Shown: positions 45,901 through 56,033 of the stretch, piece by piece
Position numbering within the stretch: position 1 is the first letter of the stretch
How the letters are laid out: each line of letters starts with the position of its first letter
DNA from: Ypsolopha sequella
Lineage: Eukaryota > Arthropoda > Insecta > Lepidoptera > Ypsolophidae
NCBI GenBank assembly: GCA_934047225.1
Contig: OW203998.1
Span: 16,445,280-16,509,279 of the forward strand
Reading direction: 5' to 3'
Length of the DNA stretch: 64,000 bases
Program-made: the position numbers and the translations under genes
The notes under the pieces: generated by a model
The model's database searches: none
What the model was told of the DNA's origin: nothing
The model's input: only the letters and a program-made list of their open reading frames with translations

Positions 45901-48303
45901 TGTCGTTGATTTATCAACACGCACTACGGGATGATGCGGAATATAATAACCAAGAGATAATTGGTCATCATTATGAAGCGGGGATATGTAACCTTTAGTT
46001 AGGTATTCATTTATTATATTGTTATACTCGGAACGTAAATCTGCGTTAGAAACAAACCTACGCTCAAGAGACATAAAACACTTTTTTGCGTGATGGTACG
46101 AGTTTCCTAGTATGTTAGGATTCCGTGCGAACGGTAAAGAAACCGAATAGCGACCAGCGGGGTCACGTGACACATTGTTAATAAATAATTTTTCACATTC
46201 ATCATTTGCGGGACTAGAAGCAGGTTCACAATGCACCTCTTCTAATTGCCAAAATTTTTGTAAAATAAAATCTATTGGCGGTTCAATCTCCATATAAGAG
46301 CATAACGAAATTGAACATGCGGTATTTTGGTAAACAGGCGTATTACCAATTAGCGTAAAACCGAAGATGGTCTGAAATCCCGTCGGCGTACCCGGGGGAC
46401 CAGAGACGCGGCCTGATAACAAGATATCCGCGAATAAAGATGCACCGATAAGAATATCAATCTCGCCCGGTAAGTAAAAGGTTTCATCAGCAAGTGTGAT
46501 ACCTTTTAAATATGAAAGCGTAGACAAATCGACCTGCACCGATGGTAAGTTGTCGGTAATACGGTCGATTACATAAGTGTCAAGCGAAATTGAAACCGAA
46601 TCATCAAATCGTGAAAACAATTTAAGGTTTGTCGCACCCTTAATTGGGTTTGATGAAGAGCCGATGCCCTTAACAAAAGCGCGGGGAATTTTCTCATATT
46701 TTAAGTTAAGCTTCTCACAACAGGAAACCGTCGAAAAACTGGATTGTGACGCAGGGTCGCAGAGCGCACGTAGACGGACTGACATACCGTTAGAATCTTT
46801 CACGATCACTTGAATTGTACCTAAAAGGCATGTTTCATTACGCTGCGAGTTAGGCTGTAAGTTACATAAAGAAATATTATTACTCGCAGTTGGTACGGAT
46901 TGAGAATCATTAGTCATATGTTCTGTGTTAGTCGCCGATACGGCAGGATCCACCAACCTCGAAGATTGCGTATGTGTGCGTGGAGACACGGTAATATTTT
47001 GACCAAGCGCGGTGTGAGTATTCATCACATTTTGTTTGCGGCACAACATCGAATGGTGTTTACAATTACAATGGCGGCAATTATAAGACGATTTACAAGC
47101 GGAATTGTTATGCGTAATACTTAAACAATTGGTGCAACCGTTATTAGATTTGATGAACTGAAATCTTTTCTCGATATCTAGTTTCACAAATTCGGGACAC
47201 TTATATAAATTATAGTGTTTTAATTGTTTACATAGCGGACAACAATTATTATTGGTCGAAGCGGAGACAAAAGCATGGGTTGACTTGGTACTGTACCCGG
47301 TTTTGTTGTTATTATTATTAACGGAGCGGTTCGGAGCGGGAGCGGTAATTGCGGGTGCAGTGCGGTTCAGTATCTTAGTTTGTTCCCGTAAAAATGATAT
47401 TAATTCATCATAATGGGGTAAATCGGAACCACGTTTAAACATTTCAAATGAACGAGCGGTTTCAACATCAAGTTTTTTAAGGGCCAAATACATAAGGATA
47501 AAATCCGAAAGATCTTTAATATTCAGTGATTTTAAACACGAAACAGCGGAACAGAACTTGTCTAAAAACAAGTCCAAGTTTTTTGAACTAGCGGTAGTTA
47601 AAGGGCGAAATTCAAACATTTGATCCAAATAAGTAGTGGCTAAACTACGCGAGTCTTGAAAAGTAGAAACGAGTGTTTTCCAGATTATGTCGTAGTTAGT
47701 TGCGTTCGGTGTGATTCCAGAACAAATCGAAAGTGCCCGGCCAGAAAGTTTACCCATCAGGTATTGTACTCGTTCGTTGTCGGTCAAGTCCGGATTATCG
47801 TGAATCGTGGTTTTAAATGTTTCATAGAATGTTGGCCACATAGTAGCTTCACCAGAAAAACCAACGAGTTCCAGTTTTGGAAGCTTGATAGTAGGTTTTT
47901 TGGGACATTCCATGTCAAGTGGAGCTTTAACTTTAGAGTCAGCCGATTTCGAAGAATGTGATAACTTCCGGTTGATGTATTTGCAATGGGAGTAAAGATC
48001 CTCAAAAGCTGACCAACTTTGATAATTTGGTTCAAAATTAGGATTTATCAATACCTCTGTGTCATTAATTTCATCTATGATTACATGAATTTCTGAGCGT
48101 ACAGTATCCAAAGTTTCGACATTGGCCATAAACAATTCTGCCGAAGAAACATCCTCTAAAGCGGTTTTAGAAAAGTCATAAACTCTCTGAAGGCGATTAA
48201 ACAATTCTTGCCTTTTATTTTTAAGCTTCTTTAAACTATACGACATCTTTAATTTTGCAGCTTCTGCGGAATTTGGCATGTTATATAGTACAAAGTTAGG
48301 CAA
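42961..48303 (-). CDS. BEL/Pao Gag-Pol polyprotein, intact
   Basis: A single frame of 1780 residues. Residues 130-300 resemble the Gag-like DUF1759 domain. At 355-421 there are three cysteine/histidine clusters, the middle one a canonical CCHC knuckle (C390, C393, H398, C403). The protease region has D516-P-A-S-Q. RT shows D854 and Y930-M-D-D933. RNase H has D1106, E1151, D1183 and D1229. The integrase zinc-binding motif is H1413, H1418, C1448, C1451, and the integrase core triad is D1483, D1549, E1603. The C-terminal 90 residues fit the DUF5641-type domain found after BEL/Pao integrases. I kept the first Met; a second Met at residue 9 is an equally good start. No frameshift separates Gag from Pol, as is usual in this clade. 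It acts in cytoplasmic particles to copy its RNA into DNA and in the nucleus to integrate it. All catalytic residues looked for are present. Confidence 0.93.
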   Translation of the reverse strand: MPNFVLYNMPNSAEAAKLKMSYSLKKLKNKRQELFNRLQRVYDFSKTALEDVSSAELFMANVETLDTVRSEIHVIIDEINDTEVLINPNFEPNYQSWSAFEDLYSHCKYINRKLSHSSKSADSKVKAPLDMECPKKPTIKLPKLELVGFSGEATMWPTFYETFKTTIHDNPDLTDNERVQYLMGKLSGRALSICSGITPNATNYDIIWKTLVSTFQDSRSLATTYLDQMFEFRPLTTASSKNLDLFLDKFCSAVSCLKSLNIKDLSDFILMYLALKKLDVETARSFEMFKRGSDLPHYDELISFLREQTKILNRTAPAITAPAPNRSVNNNNNKTGYSTKSTHAFVSASTNNNCCPLCKQLKHYNLYKCPEFVKLDIEKRFQFIKSNNGCTNCLSITHNNSACKSSYNCRHCNCKHHSMLCRKQNVMNTHTALGQNITVSPRTHTQSSRLVDPAVSATNTEHMTNDSQSVPTASNNISLCNLQPNSQRNETCLLGTIQVIVKDSNGMSVRLRALCDPASQSSFSTVSCCEKLNLKYEKIPRAFVKGIGSSSNPIKGATNLKLFSRFDDSVSISLDTYVIDRITDNLPSVQVDLSTLSYLKGITLADETFYLPGEIDILIGASLFADILLSGRVSGPPGTPTGFQTIFGFTLIGNTPVYQNTACSISLCSYMEIEPPIDFILQKFWQLEEVHCEPASSPANDECEKLFINNVSRDPAGRYSVSLPFARNPNILGNSYHHAKKCFMSLERRFVSNADLRSEYNNIINEYLTKGYISPLHNDDQLSLGYYIPHHPVVRVDKSTTKVRICMNASTKTDSADGTRVSLNDTLHTGANLQNDLFLILLDFRLYEIAFTSDIKQMFLQVLVNADDRKFQKFLYRFDTCSPLIAYQFNRVCFGLRSSPFLAMRVVRKLCEDGSSAYPLAATVAARNCYMDDICYSTPTVQGSLQLRDELVGLLKAGGFELVKWSSNCQQLLDTLPDTHRLNSSKNFEEQTQTLKVLGLQWSPDSDEFSFTVSLDSRPCTKRNVLSVIARQYDVLGFTAPVILYAKLLLQKICILKLDWDETLPSDIAQIWQNYLKELPVLRDLRIKRHLDVFQNSKISIISFADASERGYGCVVYIRVQDDSDTCTSIRLVCAKSKVCPLKTVSVARLELCASLLMSKLTRRVVDAYKIRHNIERIYCFTDSMVTLHWIHSSPHRFKTFVATRITKIISAIPAECFYHTAGSQNPSDCLSRGLTPTQLMSHPLWFTGPAWLYLDAKEWPIKTIESASIEENLPESKTISLPAFSNEEPHPLLSLSERISSWLVLLHTIIYIYRFLRILPRSNIFTATDMDFAEVALIKALQAFYFLDEIKRLKSNKLCSPALNRLSPFLDKNGLLRVGGRLRNTDMTFDQQHPVLLPRKNHIVELIIIHYHRKNCHTGPVALMSIIRQKFWILSCRNIVRRVIHSCNYCFKAKPRQTFPFMADLPSCRVNEAKAFVHCAVDYCGPISITPYRKRGVRPVKCYLCIFVCLVTRAVHVELATDLSTNTFLSAFKRFLSRRGAVSFVYSDNATNFVGARNALSEIYNLTNSEEFKTSFANELADHRIQWKFNIPRSPHFGGHYEIYVKGFKTHLHRVVGTQLLTYEELLTVVTQIECVINSRPLTLLSEDPSELSALTPAHFLMSTPLKELPACKVADEPVNLLRRYALLDQMVESFARRWKNDYLHLLQSRGKWNTPSNPIKIGSVVVVFTDNTPPLQWPLGVIVAVYPGKDNVIRVASVKTTTGVYKRPVVRLCPLPSQ

Positions 48304-48743
48304 GTACCAGAACTATTGAAAGTTTTATACTGACTACAACATAGAATAATGCTAATGAGTTAGAGATAACACGGGCGGCGGACGAACCTGTGTACGAGTA
48401 CCTCTCGATAATATTAAGAATTAGCAGGTAGGCAGATAATATTTTCTGTGAAATGATCAAATGGTATAATCGCAGCGGATAAATTAACAGAATGGCGTAT
48501 TTCACTGTAGATAATTTATAATTTCCAGTATATAGGAAATGGAATCACTAATATTTTGACGAATGCGGGGTTTTAATGCATAGATAATGCAAATAAGAGC
48601 GGGAATGCGGGGTAATACTGCGGGCAGAGTGAAAATTAGAGCGGAATTCACGTGTTCTTTAGACAAAGAACATGAAGATAGCGGTTGGAAATACCAAAAA
48701 ATGGTTATAGATCGCAGATCAAAGGGCCTAAAATGGATCTAGA

Positions 48744-48760
48744 TCCGGCTCGAAGGACCA
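48744..48760 (-). other. Primer-binding site matching tRNA-Tyr
   Basis: The plus strand reads TCCGGCTCGAAGGACCA, equal to the last 17 bases (CCA included) of animal tRNA-Tyr as I recall it. It lies 6 bp inside the 5' LTR. The minus-strand element therefore offers a perfect 17-base complement for tRNA-primed reverse transcription. Confidence 0.75.
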
Positions 48761-48766
48761 AAAAAA

Positions 48767-49233
48767 TGAGCACGCGATATGACGGCAGTGCTTTGTATCA
48801 CCATAGGTTTTAAAAAATAGCGGGAAGTGAAGAGAAATAAATTACGAAGATGAAAGATCTGACCTTGGGAAGGAGCTGCATGCACCACAAACCACGCTTC
48901 GCCTGAGCCACCAAGTCTCTGGTGTTCTCCAAGATGGTTTTCTTCTTCCTCTTCGTGCCTGGTTGCGCTCTTCTCGGCTAGTCTTCTTCGTAATAATAAT
49001 AGATGAAAATGAGGCGCACAGCGGGTGCGATCTCAAAATGGCGGGCGGTAGGGTCGAGGTAGGACCTAGTCGAATGACAATCAGCGTATACCTCCGGCGT
49101 GAAAGGCTTCTGATTGACGACTGATTGATTTGCGTCCAAAACTAAGCGGGTGGAGATGCAGCGAAAATGACAGTTGAAAATATTAATTCACAACTACCCC
49201 GCAGTATGAGAGCCACAAGAAGTGGCGCGAACA
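48767..49233 (-). repeat. 5' LTR of the minus-strand BEL/Pao element
   Basis: 467 bp, same sequence as 42394-42860 by eye. It should contain the promoter of the element and is followed by the TSD copy GTATG (49234-49238). Confidence 0.95.
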
Positions 49234-49238
49234 GTATG

Positions 49239-50591
49239 TATATTTAATAAATATAATTTTGTTTCAAATTCAATAAATATACTTTGAAAGGATTTTATAA
49301 CAAAGTAAGGAACAATTGAAAATATTCTTACAGGGAAAACTTAGGGGATTTCATCATAGGTTGGTCAAGGCCACAATAATACATTGGTTGTATGCTGGTA
49401 CTCGATGTGATAAAAACTACCCCCGAATGCGCCCCTAAAATCGGTCTGACAGACTAAACGGCCAGGCCGACTTGCGGCAGCAAATATTTTTCTCGCTATA
49501 CATATCAAGTATTATCGTATGAACAAAGTTTGATGCTGAGATATTTTGACATGAAAAAAGCCCCACTTTTTTCATGACTGTACACAACCTGCCAAATTTC
49601 GCCAAGGTCTGCCAGCCTTTTCAAGAGTAACTTTTTGTCCATCTTCTCACAGTGTATCATGCTGATACTCGATGGGATATAGTTACTAACAATAAACCTT
49701 CGGTCTTCTACTTTTGTGCTGAATTGCAAGATTTAGCTAAATTTGTGCTATGAGACTGTGACATACGGACGGACGGACAACGGTTTGCACCATAAAGGTT
49801 CCTTTTGTACCTTTTAGGTACTACGGAACCCTGGAAAACAAAGTAGTAGGTATTTGTAAATGTGATACAATTGTGTCGATTCGGTGAAACACGATTATTG
49901 TCTTTTTTTGACAAAGACAGGACATATTATCGTCACCTTAAAGGAAAAATTAAATAACCAGCAAAAAAAAAGTTCCGAGATAATCGCAATTTTGTGTTTT
50001 CATTTCGGTAGAAAATTCATATCTCCGTTATTAAGAAAGCGAAAATTCTAATTTTTTATATGTTGTGGGCTTTAGAAAGTTCTTAAGTTGTACATTTTAG
50101 AATATTGGAAAATAATTTCCTATATCCATTATTTACCGTATATTAATTTTTGCCAAAATACTTTTCCAAAATTATGCCCAGTTATTTAGTTTTACACTTG
50201 ACAGCTCAAAAAATACATACGTGTTTAATTGTCAAACGGGCTAATTTGTTCCGTTTGAAAATTGAAATCGCACGTTTTTAGCTGTCATGGATGGATACTA
50301 TATTCTGACACAATTGCACCCTAAAGTCTTGTGGTTATAGCAATATAATTTTATTAATATAGGAACAACAAAACAAATCAGTCATACATAATCTTTTTTA
50401 TAAAATAATAATATATGAACCAATAAATAAACAACAATCAACCCGTAGTTTCTTAGATAAGTTAACTGAAAGTTGCATACAGTTACATGCATCGAATGGA
50501 TAGAGAACATCACCAGTACCACATCGAGGTGAACAGATCTTTTGGTTATAGAAATACAATTATATTATTATAAGAATAACAAACAAAACAG
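49239..50591. other. AT-rich stretch with decayed repeats
   Basis: Bases 49765-49840 contain CATACGGACGGACGGACAAC and CTACGGAACCCTGG, related to 32281-32350. Bases 49870-49935 are the left half of the GTGTCGATTCGG palindromic MITE. A roughly 55-bp segment (GGTTATAG.AATA.AATT...) occurs at 50331 and again at 50543. No gene was recognised. Confidence 0.45.
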
Positions 50592-51200
50592 TTATAAGCT
50601 GAGAAAAACCTCATTTATTACATTATCTTCCAAAGTTACAACATTGCAGAAGCGGCTTTCAAATTTGATTAGGCCTTCCGCATCCATTCCTATGCGGCCT
50701 TCGCCAATCTCGAGGTTGTAGAGCTGGACTCTCATATTTGTTGTGAGGTGCAATCTCTCTACCTTTGCCCACATTGGCGAAGCCTTGAGACAAGCGTTGA
50801 TCTCGTCTGCTGCAGTGCCTCGTTCGATGACTGGCAGCGTCTGCTGGAAGCCACCTGCGAGCAAGACGACCACTCCACCCATCAACATTCGGTTGCCGCG
50901 GATGTCTTGCAAGCTGCGATGGAACGCCTCAATCACATGCTTGTGAGACATCGTGCATTCGTCCCAGATGATAAATTTGCACTACTGCACCAGAGCACCG
51001 AGACCACTGCTCTTGCTTATATTGCAGATGGGCGTTTTTACCCGCAAGGTTTAGTGGAAGTTTGACGACCGAGTGGGCAGTTCTACTTCTACTGAGCAAG
51101 GTCGCGGCTATCCCAGAGGACGCAACAGCTAGCGCGACATTAGCAGGAATTTATTTAGCAGGAATGTCTTGCCTGGTGCGTCTAAGAAATAAAGACCCCT
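50592..51200 (-). pseudogene. Helitron helicase domain remnant
   Basis: A 119-codon frame (50951 to 50592) reads MSHKHVIEAFHRSLQDIRGN and GGVVVLLAGGFQQTLPVIER, the conserved helicase block of Helitron PIF1-like helicases. It is preceded without a start by KFIIWDECTMSH (Walker B type DE). Further upstream in another frame, LYFLDAPGKTFLLNKF (about 51200-51155) corresponds to the usual DAPGGTGKTF nucleotide-binding loop with three residues (GTG) missing, so ATP binding is destroyed. Stops and frameshifts lie between. The C-terminal helicase motifs after EVF are absent. This is the 3' part of a dead Helitron transposase. Confidence 0.85.
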
Positions 51201-51984
51201 TCTCCACTGTTCACCCGGCTCACAATTTTATTGAAAATTTGCCTTTGCTCTGGTAATAGCTGGGGCTCAGTTTGAGTGACTTAAGCCCCCAAGACTGCGG
51301 TGTCGTAACTGAGCTCCCTGAGCAAATCAGTGGACTACTTTCCTGTTTGTTGTGGGGTAGCCATGCCAAAATTAGGCAGCCGTTTACCCACCATTGAGAA
51401 AACTTTGTCCTCAATAAATTTTAGCGTTTCGTTAAAATATATATCGTTGTTCGCCTGTGTTGTCCCTTGGTACATGTGTGCGATATCTTCTGATATAGCA
51501 GTTTATACTTCTCCCAAAGTTGCAGGGGGTTTGAGAATCCGCAGGTGCTCAACATGATAGCAAAAAACTCTCTCAACTTGGCCGCTGATCTACACAATAC
51601 GGCGTCCTCCATTGTACGGTTCCAGTGGCCGTCATCTTCCAAAAGTCCCATTGCCTCACACGCTTCTCGGAACCTAGTTTTTTCCTGTCCTTTGAATGTT
51701 TTGAGGGCCTGAAAACTGATGGGGCCTTGGACGCGGGTCAGTAGCAACCTTAAGCAGTAACACTCAAAGTGTGTTAAGTGCACGGTATCAATTCTGCCCA
51801 GGGTATCTGAAGTCATCACATTATGCCAGCCTTTGACGGGGTTGCCTTGCACACGACGCTTCCACGCTTTCCGTGAAGCTTTCCGTGAAGCGTTCCATGC
51901 GTAATATTTTGGCACTTCCGCGTACGGCAAAGTTCTGGCAACCTCGAAAAACTCGGTGAGTGTGGTAGTGGATGGTTCAACTAC
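51201..51984 (-). pseudogene. Helitron transposase middle region remnant
   Basis: The 51930-51421 frame carries PKYYAWN, DTLGRIDTVHLTHFECYCLR, LLLTRVQGPISFQ and LLEDDGHW, a segment highly conserved between the Rep and helicase domains of Helitrons. After the stop near 51421, further decayed pieces such as EDKVFSMVG-like and TEPQLLPEQ-like residues continue toward the helicase in shifted frames. An in-frame TGA near 51985 separates this part from the upstream frame, and reading is otherwise continuous. Confidence 0.85.
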
Positions 51985-52228
51985 TCAATCGCACAGGTGA
52001 GCTTCCGTGAAGTAAACGCGCACGCCGTTGGGAAGGTGCACCGTAAGACGTGTCACTGTCAGGTGCCTCTCATGAAGCGGCAAGCTCAATATCTGCCATG
52101 CCACTTCGTTGCTGCTCACGTAATGACCAGCTGTAAATACTTGAATTTCGTCTCGTGGGTCAATATTGGCATTGCCTTGCTGCTGCACAATAAATATCGC
52201 CGGGTAAGTGCCTTTGTTTATGTACTTA
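51985..52228 (-). pseudogene. Helitron transposase fragment ending at the LINE insertion
   Basis: The frame reads KYINKG, DEIQVFTAGHYVSSNEVAW, PLHERHLTVTRLTVHL and NGVRVYFTEAHL, matching the Helitron segment that follows the Rep region (KYINKG...GRYVSSNEA.WRI). Similarity begins at KYINKG, just where the plus-strand LINE starts. It is in the same frame as 51930-51421. Confidence 0.85.
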
Positions 52229-53655
52229 CCGCATACGCTGTTAGACGCATAAGACAAATTACTGATATAGATACTGCTAGACTAGTCTATTTTAGTTACT
52301 TTCATAGCATTATGTCATATGGCATGCTGTTATGGGGTAGAACCGCGGATACAGACGCAGTCTTTGTTTTGCAGAAGAGAGCAATTCCGGCTATTTGAAG
52401 CACCGGGATTCATTAAGAGAAAAGTTCAAAGAAATTAATATATTAACGGTTCCTTGTGAATGTAATTATCAAGTCCTTAGATATGTCAGAAAAAATGTTG
52501 AGTCTTTCCCAATGCTTGGTGAGCAACATTGTAAGGAAACCAGAAATAAGCATAAACTGGCTTTTCCAAAAATCAGACTCGCTAAGGTGAGTACCTCTTT
52601 CGTAGGACATGGTATAAGATTTTACAATAAACTTCCAAAGGAGGTCCTTACTTTGTTAGAGAATAAGTTTAAACTGTATATTAAGCAGGGCCTATTGAAA
52701 AAGGCATATTATAAAATAAATGAATATTTGGATGATGGTGAAGCATGGTGTTACAGTGATAATGATAGCAGGTTATAATTTAATTAAGTAGTATAATTTC
52801 CTAACTTATGATTCCTCTAAGGTGTAAACATTAATTAATTACAGACTGTAAATGGAAAAAGACTATATGAGACATGTAGACAAAGATATATATGTTTTTT
52901 TTTTATCAACCTGAATTCCTGCTGTCTTGTATCTTCTTATCCCTTGGTTAAAGTAGATATAAGTAATGTGTATAGTATAAGTTTTATCTTGAAAAAAAAA
53001 ATGATCTTGCTAAGTTTCTTGCCCTTCTTCTTAGCAAGACTAATCGAATGGGCGGAGGTAGGCATGTATTTATATATGTAACCTATTAGTATGTAGTATA
53101 TAGGATGGGATTTGGTCAGCCGCCTGGATTCGTGCTGGGGGCTCGGTTGGTGATAATTGAACCTTGTTCCTAGTCCCTGGCCAGCGGGCCTATTGTGTAT
53201 CTCTAGTTGCCTTCTGGACTGGGTGTCTATCATCAAAAACATAGATATACTATCGAATTCCAATGTCCTAAGGATATTTTCGCACTTGAATTGACGACAC
53301 AGATTGTTAATAGTTCAATACCCACTAAAAGCAATTTTGAAATTTCAGTTTTTAGCTATGTTTTTGATTATAGGCACCTCGTGCAGTTGGCAACTAAAGA
53401 TACAGAATAGGGGGGCTGGTCTCCGGTATGGGTTCGGGCAGTTGATTCGATTTTACCTTGTTTAATACATATTTTACCTATCATTTTAATCGTATATATA
53501 TTGCTACATAAATTAAATAAACCATTAATTTAGTTCATGTATATCTATTATTTTATTACATATATTTTTTTATTAGATTAAATTTGACGTGTAAAAAGTG
53601 TATATATTTATACCTACTTTGCAAAATAAACTATTTGAATTTGAATTTGAATTTA
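52229..53655 (+). mobile_element. 5'-truncated LINE inserted in the Helitron
   Basis: From 52232 the frame reads AYAVRRIRQITDIDTARLV, YFHSIMSYGMLLWGRTAD and VFVLQKRAI, then after a frameshift near 52395 KHRDSLREKFKEINILTVPC and a segment ending KKAYYKINEYLDD before a stop at about 52778. This is the C-terminal RT-to-end region of a Jockey/CR1-like insect LINE. A 3' UTR of about 870 bp follows, containing poly-A-like and AT-rich sequence. It ends AAAATAAACTATTTGAATTT with a (TTTGAA)n tail to 53655. Catalytic RT motifs are lost by 5' truncation. The Helitron resumes at 53656. Confidence 0.8.
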
Positions 53656-53995
53656 CTGAACTCCACAATAATGTGAGCATTAAAAATAGTCGAAAGGAGC
53701 GGTGAGTACGGGACCATCCAGCTGTTGTCCACTACGACATCTTGCGCGGTACCTCTCATTTTAATTGTGACCGTACGTCTCTTTTAACAGCGCCCGAGGA
53801 TACTTTTTGGTGCATTCCCTGTCCCACATGTACAGGGGACGTAGGGTTCAGTGCTCTACAAGGACTCATGCTCTTAGTGATCGTGTCATTTAGCTGTTTG
53901 TCCAAGTTGGGGTCGGGCAGCTCTGCTGATATCACTTCATTGATTTGGTTCGGACCCAATTTTTTTTTAACCACAGCAGCTCCAATTAATAATGT
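53656..53995 (-). pseudogene. Helitron N-terminal (helitron-like) fragment
   Basis: Reading the minus strand, KLGPNQINEVISAELPDPNL then SPCRALNPTSPV corresponds to the Helitron_like_N region (VISAELPDPN...HGPCG.LNP.SPC). After a frameshift it continues DVVVDNSWMVPYSPLLSTIF and NAHIIVEFS, the W.VPYSPLL block. The block stops exactly at the LINE tail and its continuation, KYINKG, lies beyond the LINE at 52228. Upstream of about 53995 the similarity ends, so the N-terminal zinc finger is missing. Confidence 0.8.
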
Positions 53996-55563
53996 AATTT
54001 CAGGGTTCCCCGCCCGAAAACTGGACCAACTTAGTATTGCAACTTTGTTTTAATAAAATGTAAATATTTTTGCGAAATTTAAATAAAAAGTTATTAATTA
54101 CTGAAGCACAAATATAACTAAAATTAAATAAACACACAAAAAAAGCTCTATTGCATCTATCAAGATAACCTTTACAAGCGAAAAATAAATAAAAATACTA
54201 TTATTCGTTTTTTCCTTAAGGTACGGTTAATATCGATTTAAGTATTCGCTTACACCATTTCAATAAGAGCCGTTATGTATTTTTGCCTTTCGGTTATTTT
54301 ATTATCATCAGTTCGAAATATGTTTATTGCCAAAATTCAATAAGGTGAGTTATTTTTTTTATCCAAATGACAAAAATACAGGTAGAGTCTTTAATCCTTT
54401 TTGTATAAGTGATTTTAATATAGTTTTCCCAATCAGTTTTCTAGTAGTTTTCCGGATTAGCCACACACAGCTATCTCAGGAAATAAAGGGACTAGGAAAA
54501 CGATTCCCAGACTAAACGATGGAGAAAAAATCGGACGTTTAGAAAATGCAATAAAACGTGTTTTGGAAAAATGTTACTTATTTAATTTTCCATTTAAAGT
54601 GACGTTATGTTCTGTGGACAGGAAGGTTAGGCCTGTCAAATAAGTCGTTTTACACCGAATCGACACTATTACTTGTCAAAACGAAAGGTTGGTATATTTT
54701 TAACATGTATTGAACAGTATAAAAGTCTTTCTAATTATGTCTATAAAATTTTAGATTACTCGTATGAAAACATGAAATGCTTCAAAATCGATATGTATTT
54801 TTACAGTTCTGTATTTACTTTCATCTGGCTTTCTGAAATAAAGTTGTTTTTTCCAACGCCCACTTCGCCTTAAGTGGCTCAGATTTATGTAAATGACTGT
54901 CGAGCGCTCATGAAAACTGTACATATTTTTATTATTTTATGAATATCATCATCACTCATCATCAAAAATAATTCGTGTTTTCTGGAATTATAGTTATTTT
55001 GAGATTCAATTAACAAAAGGTTAATCAAACGGTAAATATCACCCATAAAGTTAGCAATATCTAAATACCTATTAAGGTTTACTATTATCGCGAAAACCTT
55101 TACGTTGTTTTCCTTACATGGAGTTATCTTTGTGTTATTTGACCTCGATAAAAAAGTTTAATGAATAGAATCTCAGTGACTGGAAATAGAGGTGGTTTTC
55201 GATCGTATAAGAGTCTTAATAATAGTGGTAATTTGGTGTTTTGTCCCCGCAACTGCCTCCTTGGACCACTTAGAGAAAAACACTTGTTTTGAATTACAAT
55301 ATTGTTTCTTTGTCCGAATATTTATACACTTTATGTGTGTTGCATGGAAATTAGTTTGGGTCTAGCCTTTTTTTTAGGGTCAATTGCCGAAAAAGTTCTA
55401 AAATTTATACAAAACCTCGTTTATTTGGTAGAAAGCAAATCTTCAAACGGAATGCTTTTTGAGTTAGAGGCAGTCGGTTTTTTATAATTAAATGTTCATG
55501 AAATTTCGATCTCGCGGCTCACTCCAGAAGGATTTTTAAGAGAGAGACCGGAGGGAAGGAACC
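53996..55563. other. AT-rich stretch with half a MITE
   Basis: Bases about 54617-54670 (CCTGTCAAATAAGTCGTTTT then ACACCGAATCGACACTATT) are the right half of the GTGTCGATTCGG palindromic family. Nothing else was recognised. The segment up to 55563 is the insertion site of the second BEL element, with TSD GAACC at 55559-55563. Confidence 0.45.
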
Positions 55564-56028
55564 TGTTCGCGCCACTTCTTGTGGCTCTCATACTGCGAGG
55601 TAGTTGTGAATTAATATTTGCAACTGTCATTTTCGCTGCATCTCCACCCGCTTAGTTTTGGACGCAAATCAATCAGTCGTCAATCAGAAGCCTTTCACGC
55701 CGGAGGTATACGCTGATTGTCATTCGACTAGGTCCTACCTCGACCCTACCGCCCGCCATTTTGAGATCGCACCCGCTGTGCGCCTCATTTTCATCTATTA
55801 CTATTACGAAGAAAATTAGCCGAGAAGAGCGCAACCAGGCACGAAGAGGAAGAAGAAAACCATCTTGGAGAACACCAGAGACTTGGTGGCTCAGGCGAAG
55901 CGTGGTTTGTGGTGCATGCAGCTCCTTCCCAAGGTCAGATCTTTCATCTTCGTAATTATTTCTCTTCACTTCCCGCTATTTTTAAAACCTATGGTGATAC
56001 AAAGCACTGCCGTCATATCGCGTGCTCA
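55564..56028 (+). repeat. 5' LTR of the plus-strand BEL/Pao element
   Basis: 465 bp, TGTTCGCGCC...CGTGCTCA, identical by eye to 61181-61645. Differences from the minus-strand element's LTRs include GCGAGG for GCGGGG near the start and GAAAATTAG for GAAGACTAG in the middle. Confidence 0.95.
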
Positions 56029-56033
56029 TTTTT

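Larger units (their letters stand above)
42394..49233 (-). mobile_element. Complete BEL/Pao LTR retrotransposon
   Basis: This 6840-bp element has two 467-bp LTRs with no difference that I can see by eye. The ends are TG...CA, and the 5-bp TSD GTATG is perfect at 42389-42393 and 49234-49238. The internal region carries a primer-binding site, one uninterrupted 1780-codon Gag-Pol frame and a purine-rich tract. The domain order protease, RT, RNase H, integrase and the DUF1759/DUF1758-like features are those of BEL/Pao elements of animals. No envelope-like frame follows Pol. Identical LTRs mean a very recent insertion, and all visible parts needed for autonomous transposition are intact. It landed at the edge of the 111-bp tandem repeat. 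Confidence 0.95.

Noticed and set aside
44289..47961. Plus-strand frames of 60-100 codons antisense to the BEL polyprotein
   Set aside because: They are shadow frames of the intact Gag-Pol and recur in the sister copy only because the DNA does.
53742..54053. 103-codon plus-strand frame as a gene
   Set aside because: It is the complement of Helitron-coding DNA (ISAELPDPN on the other strand).
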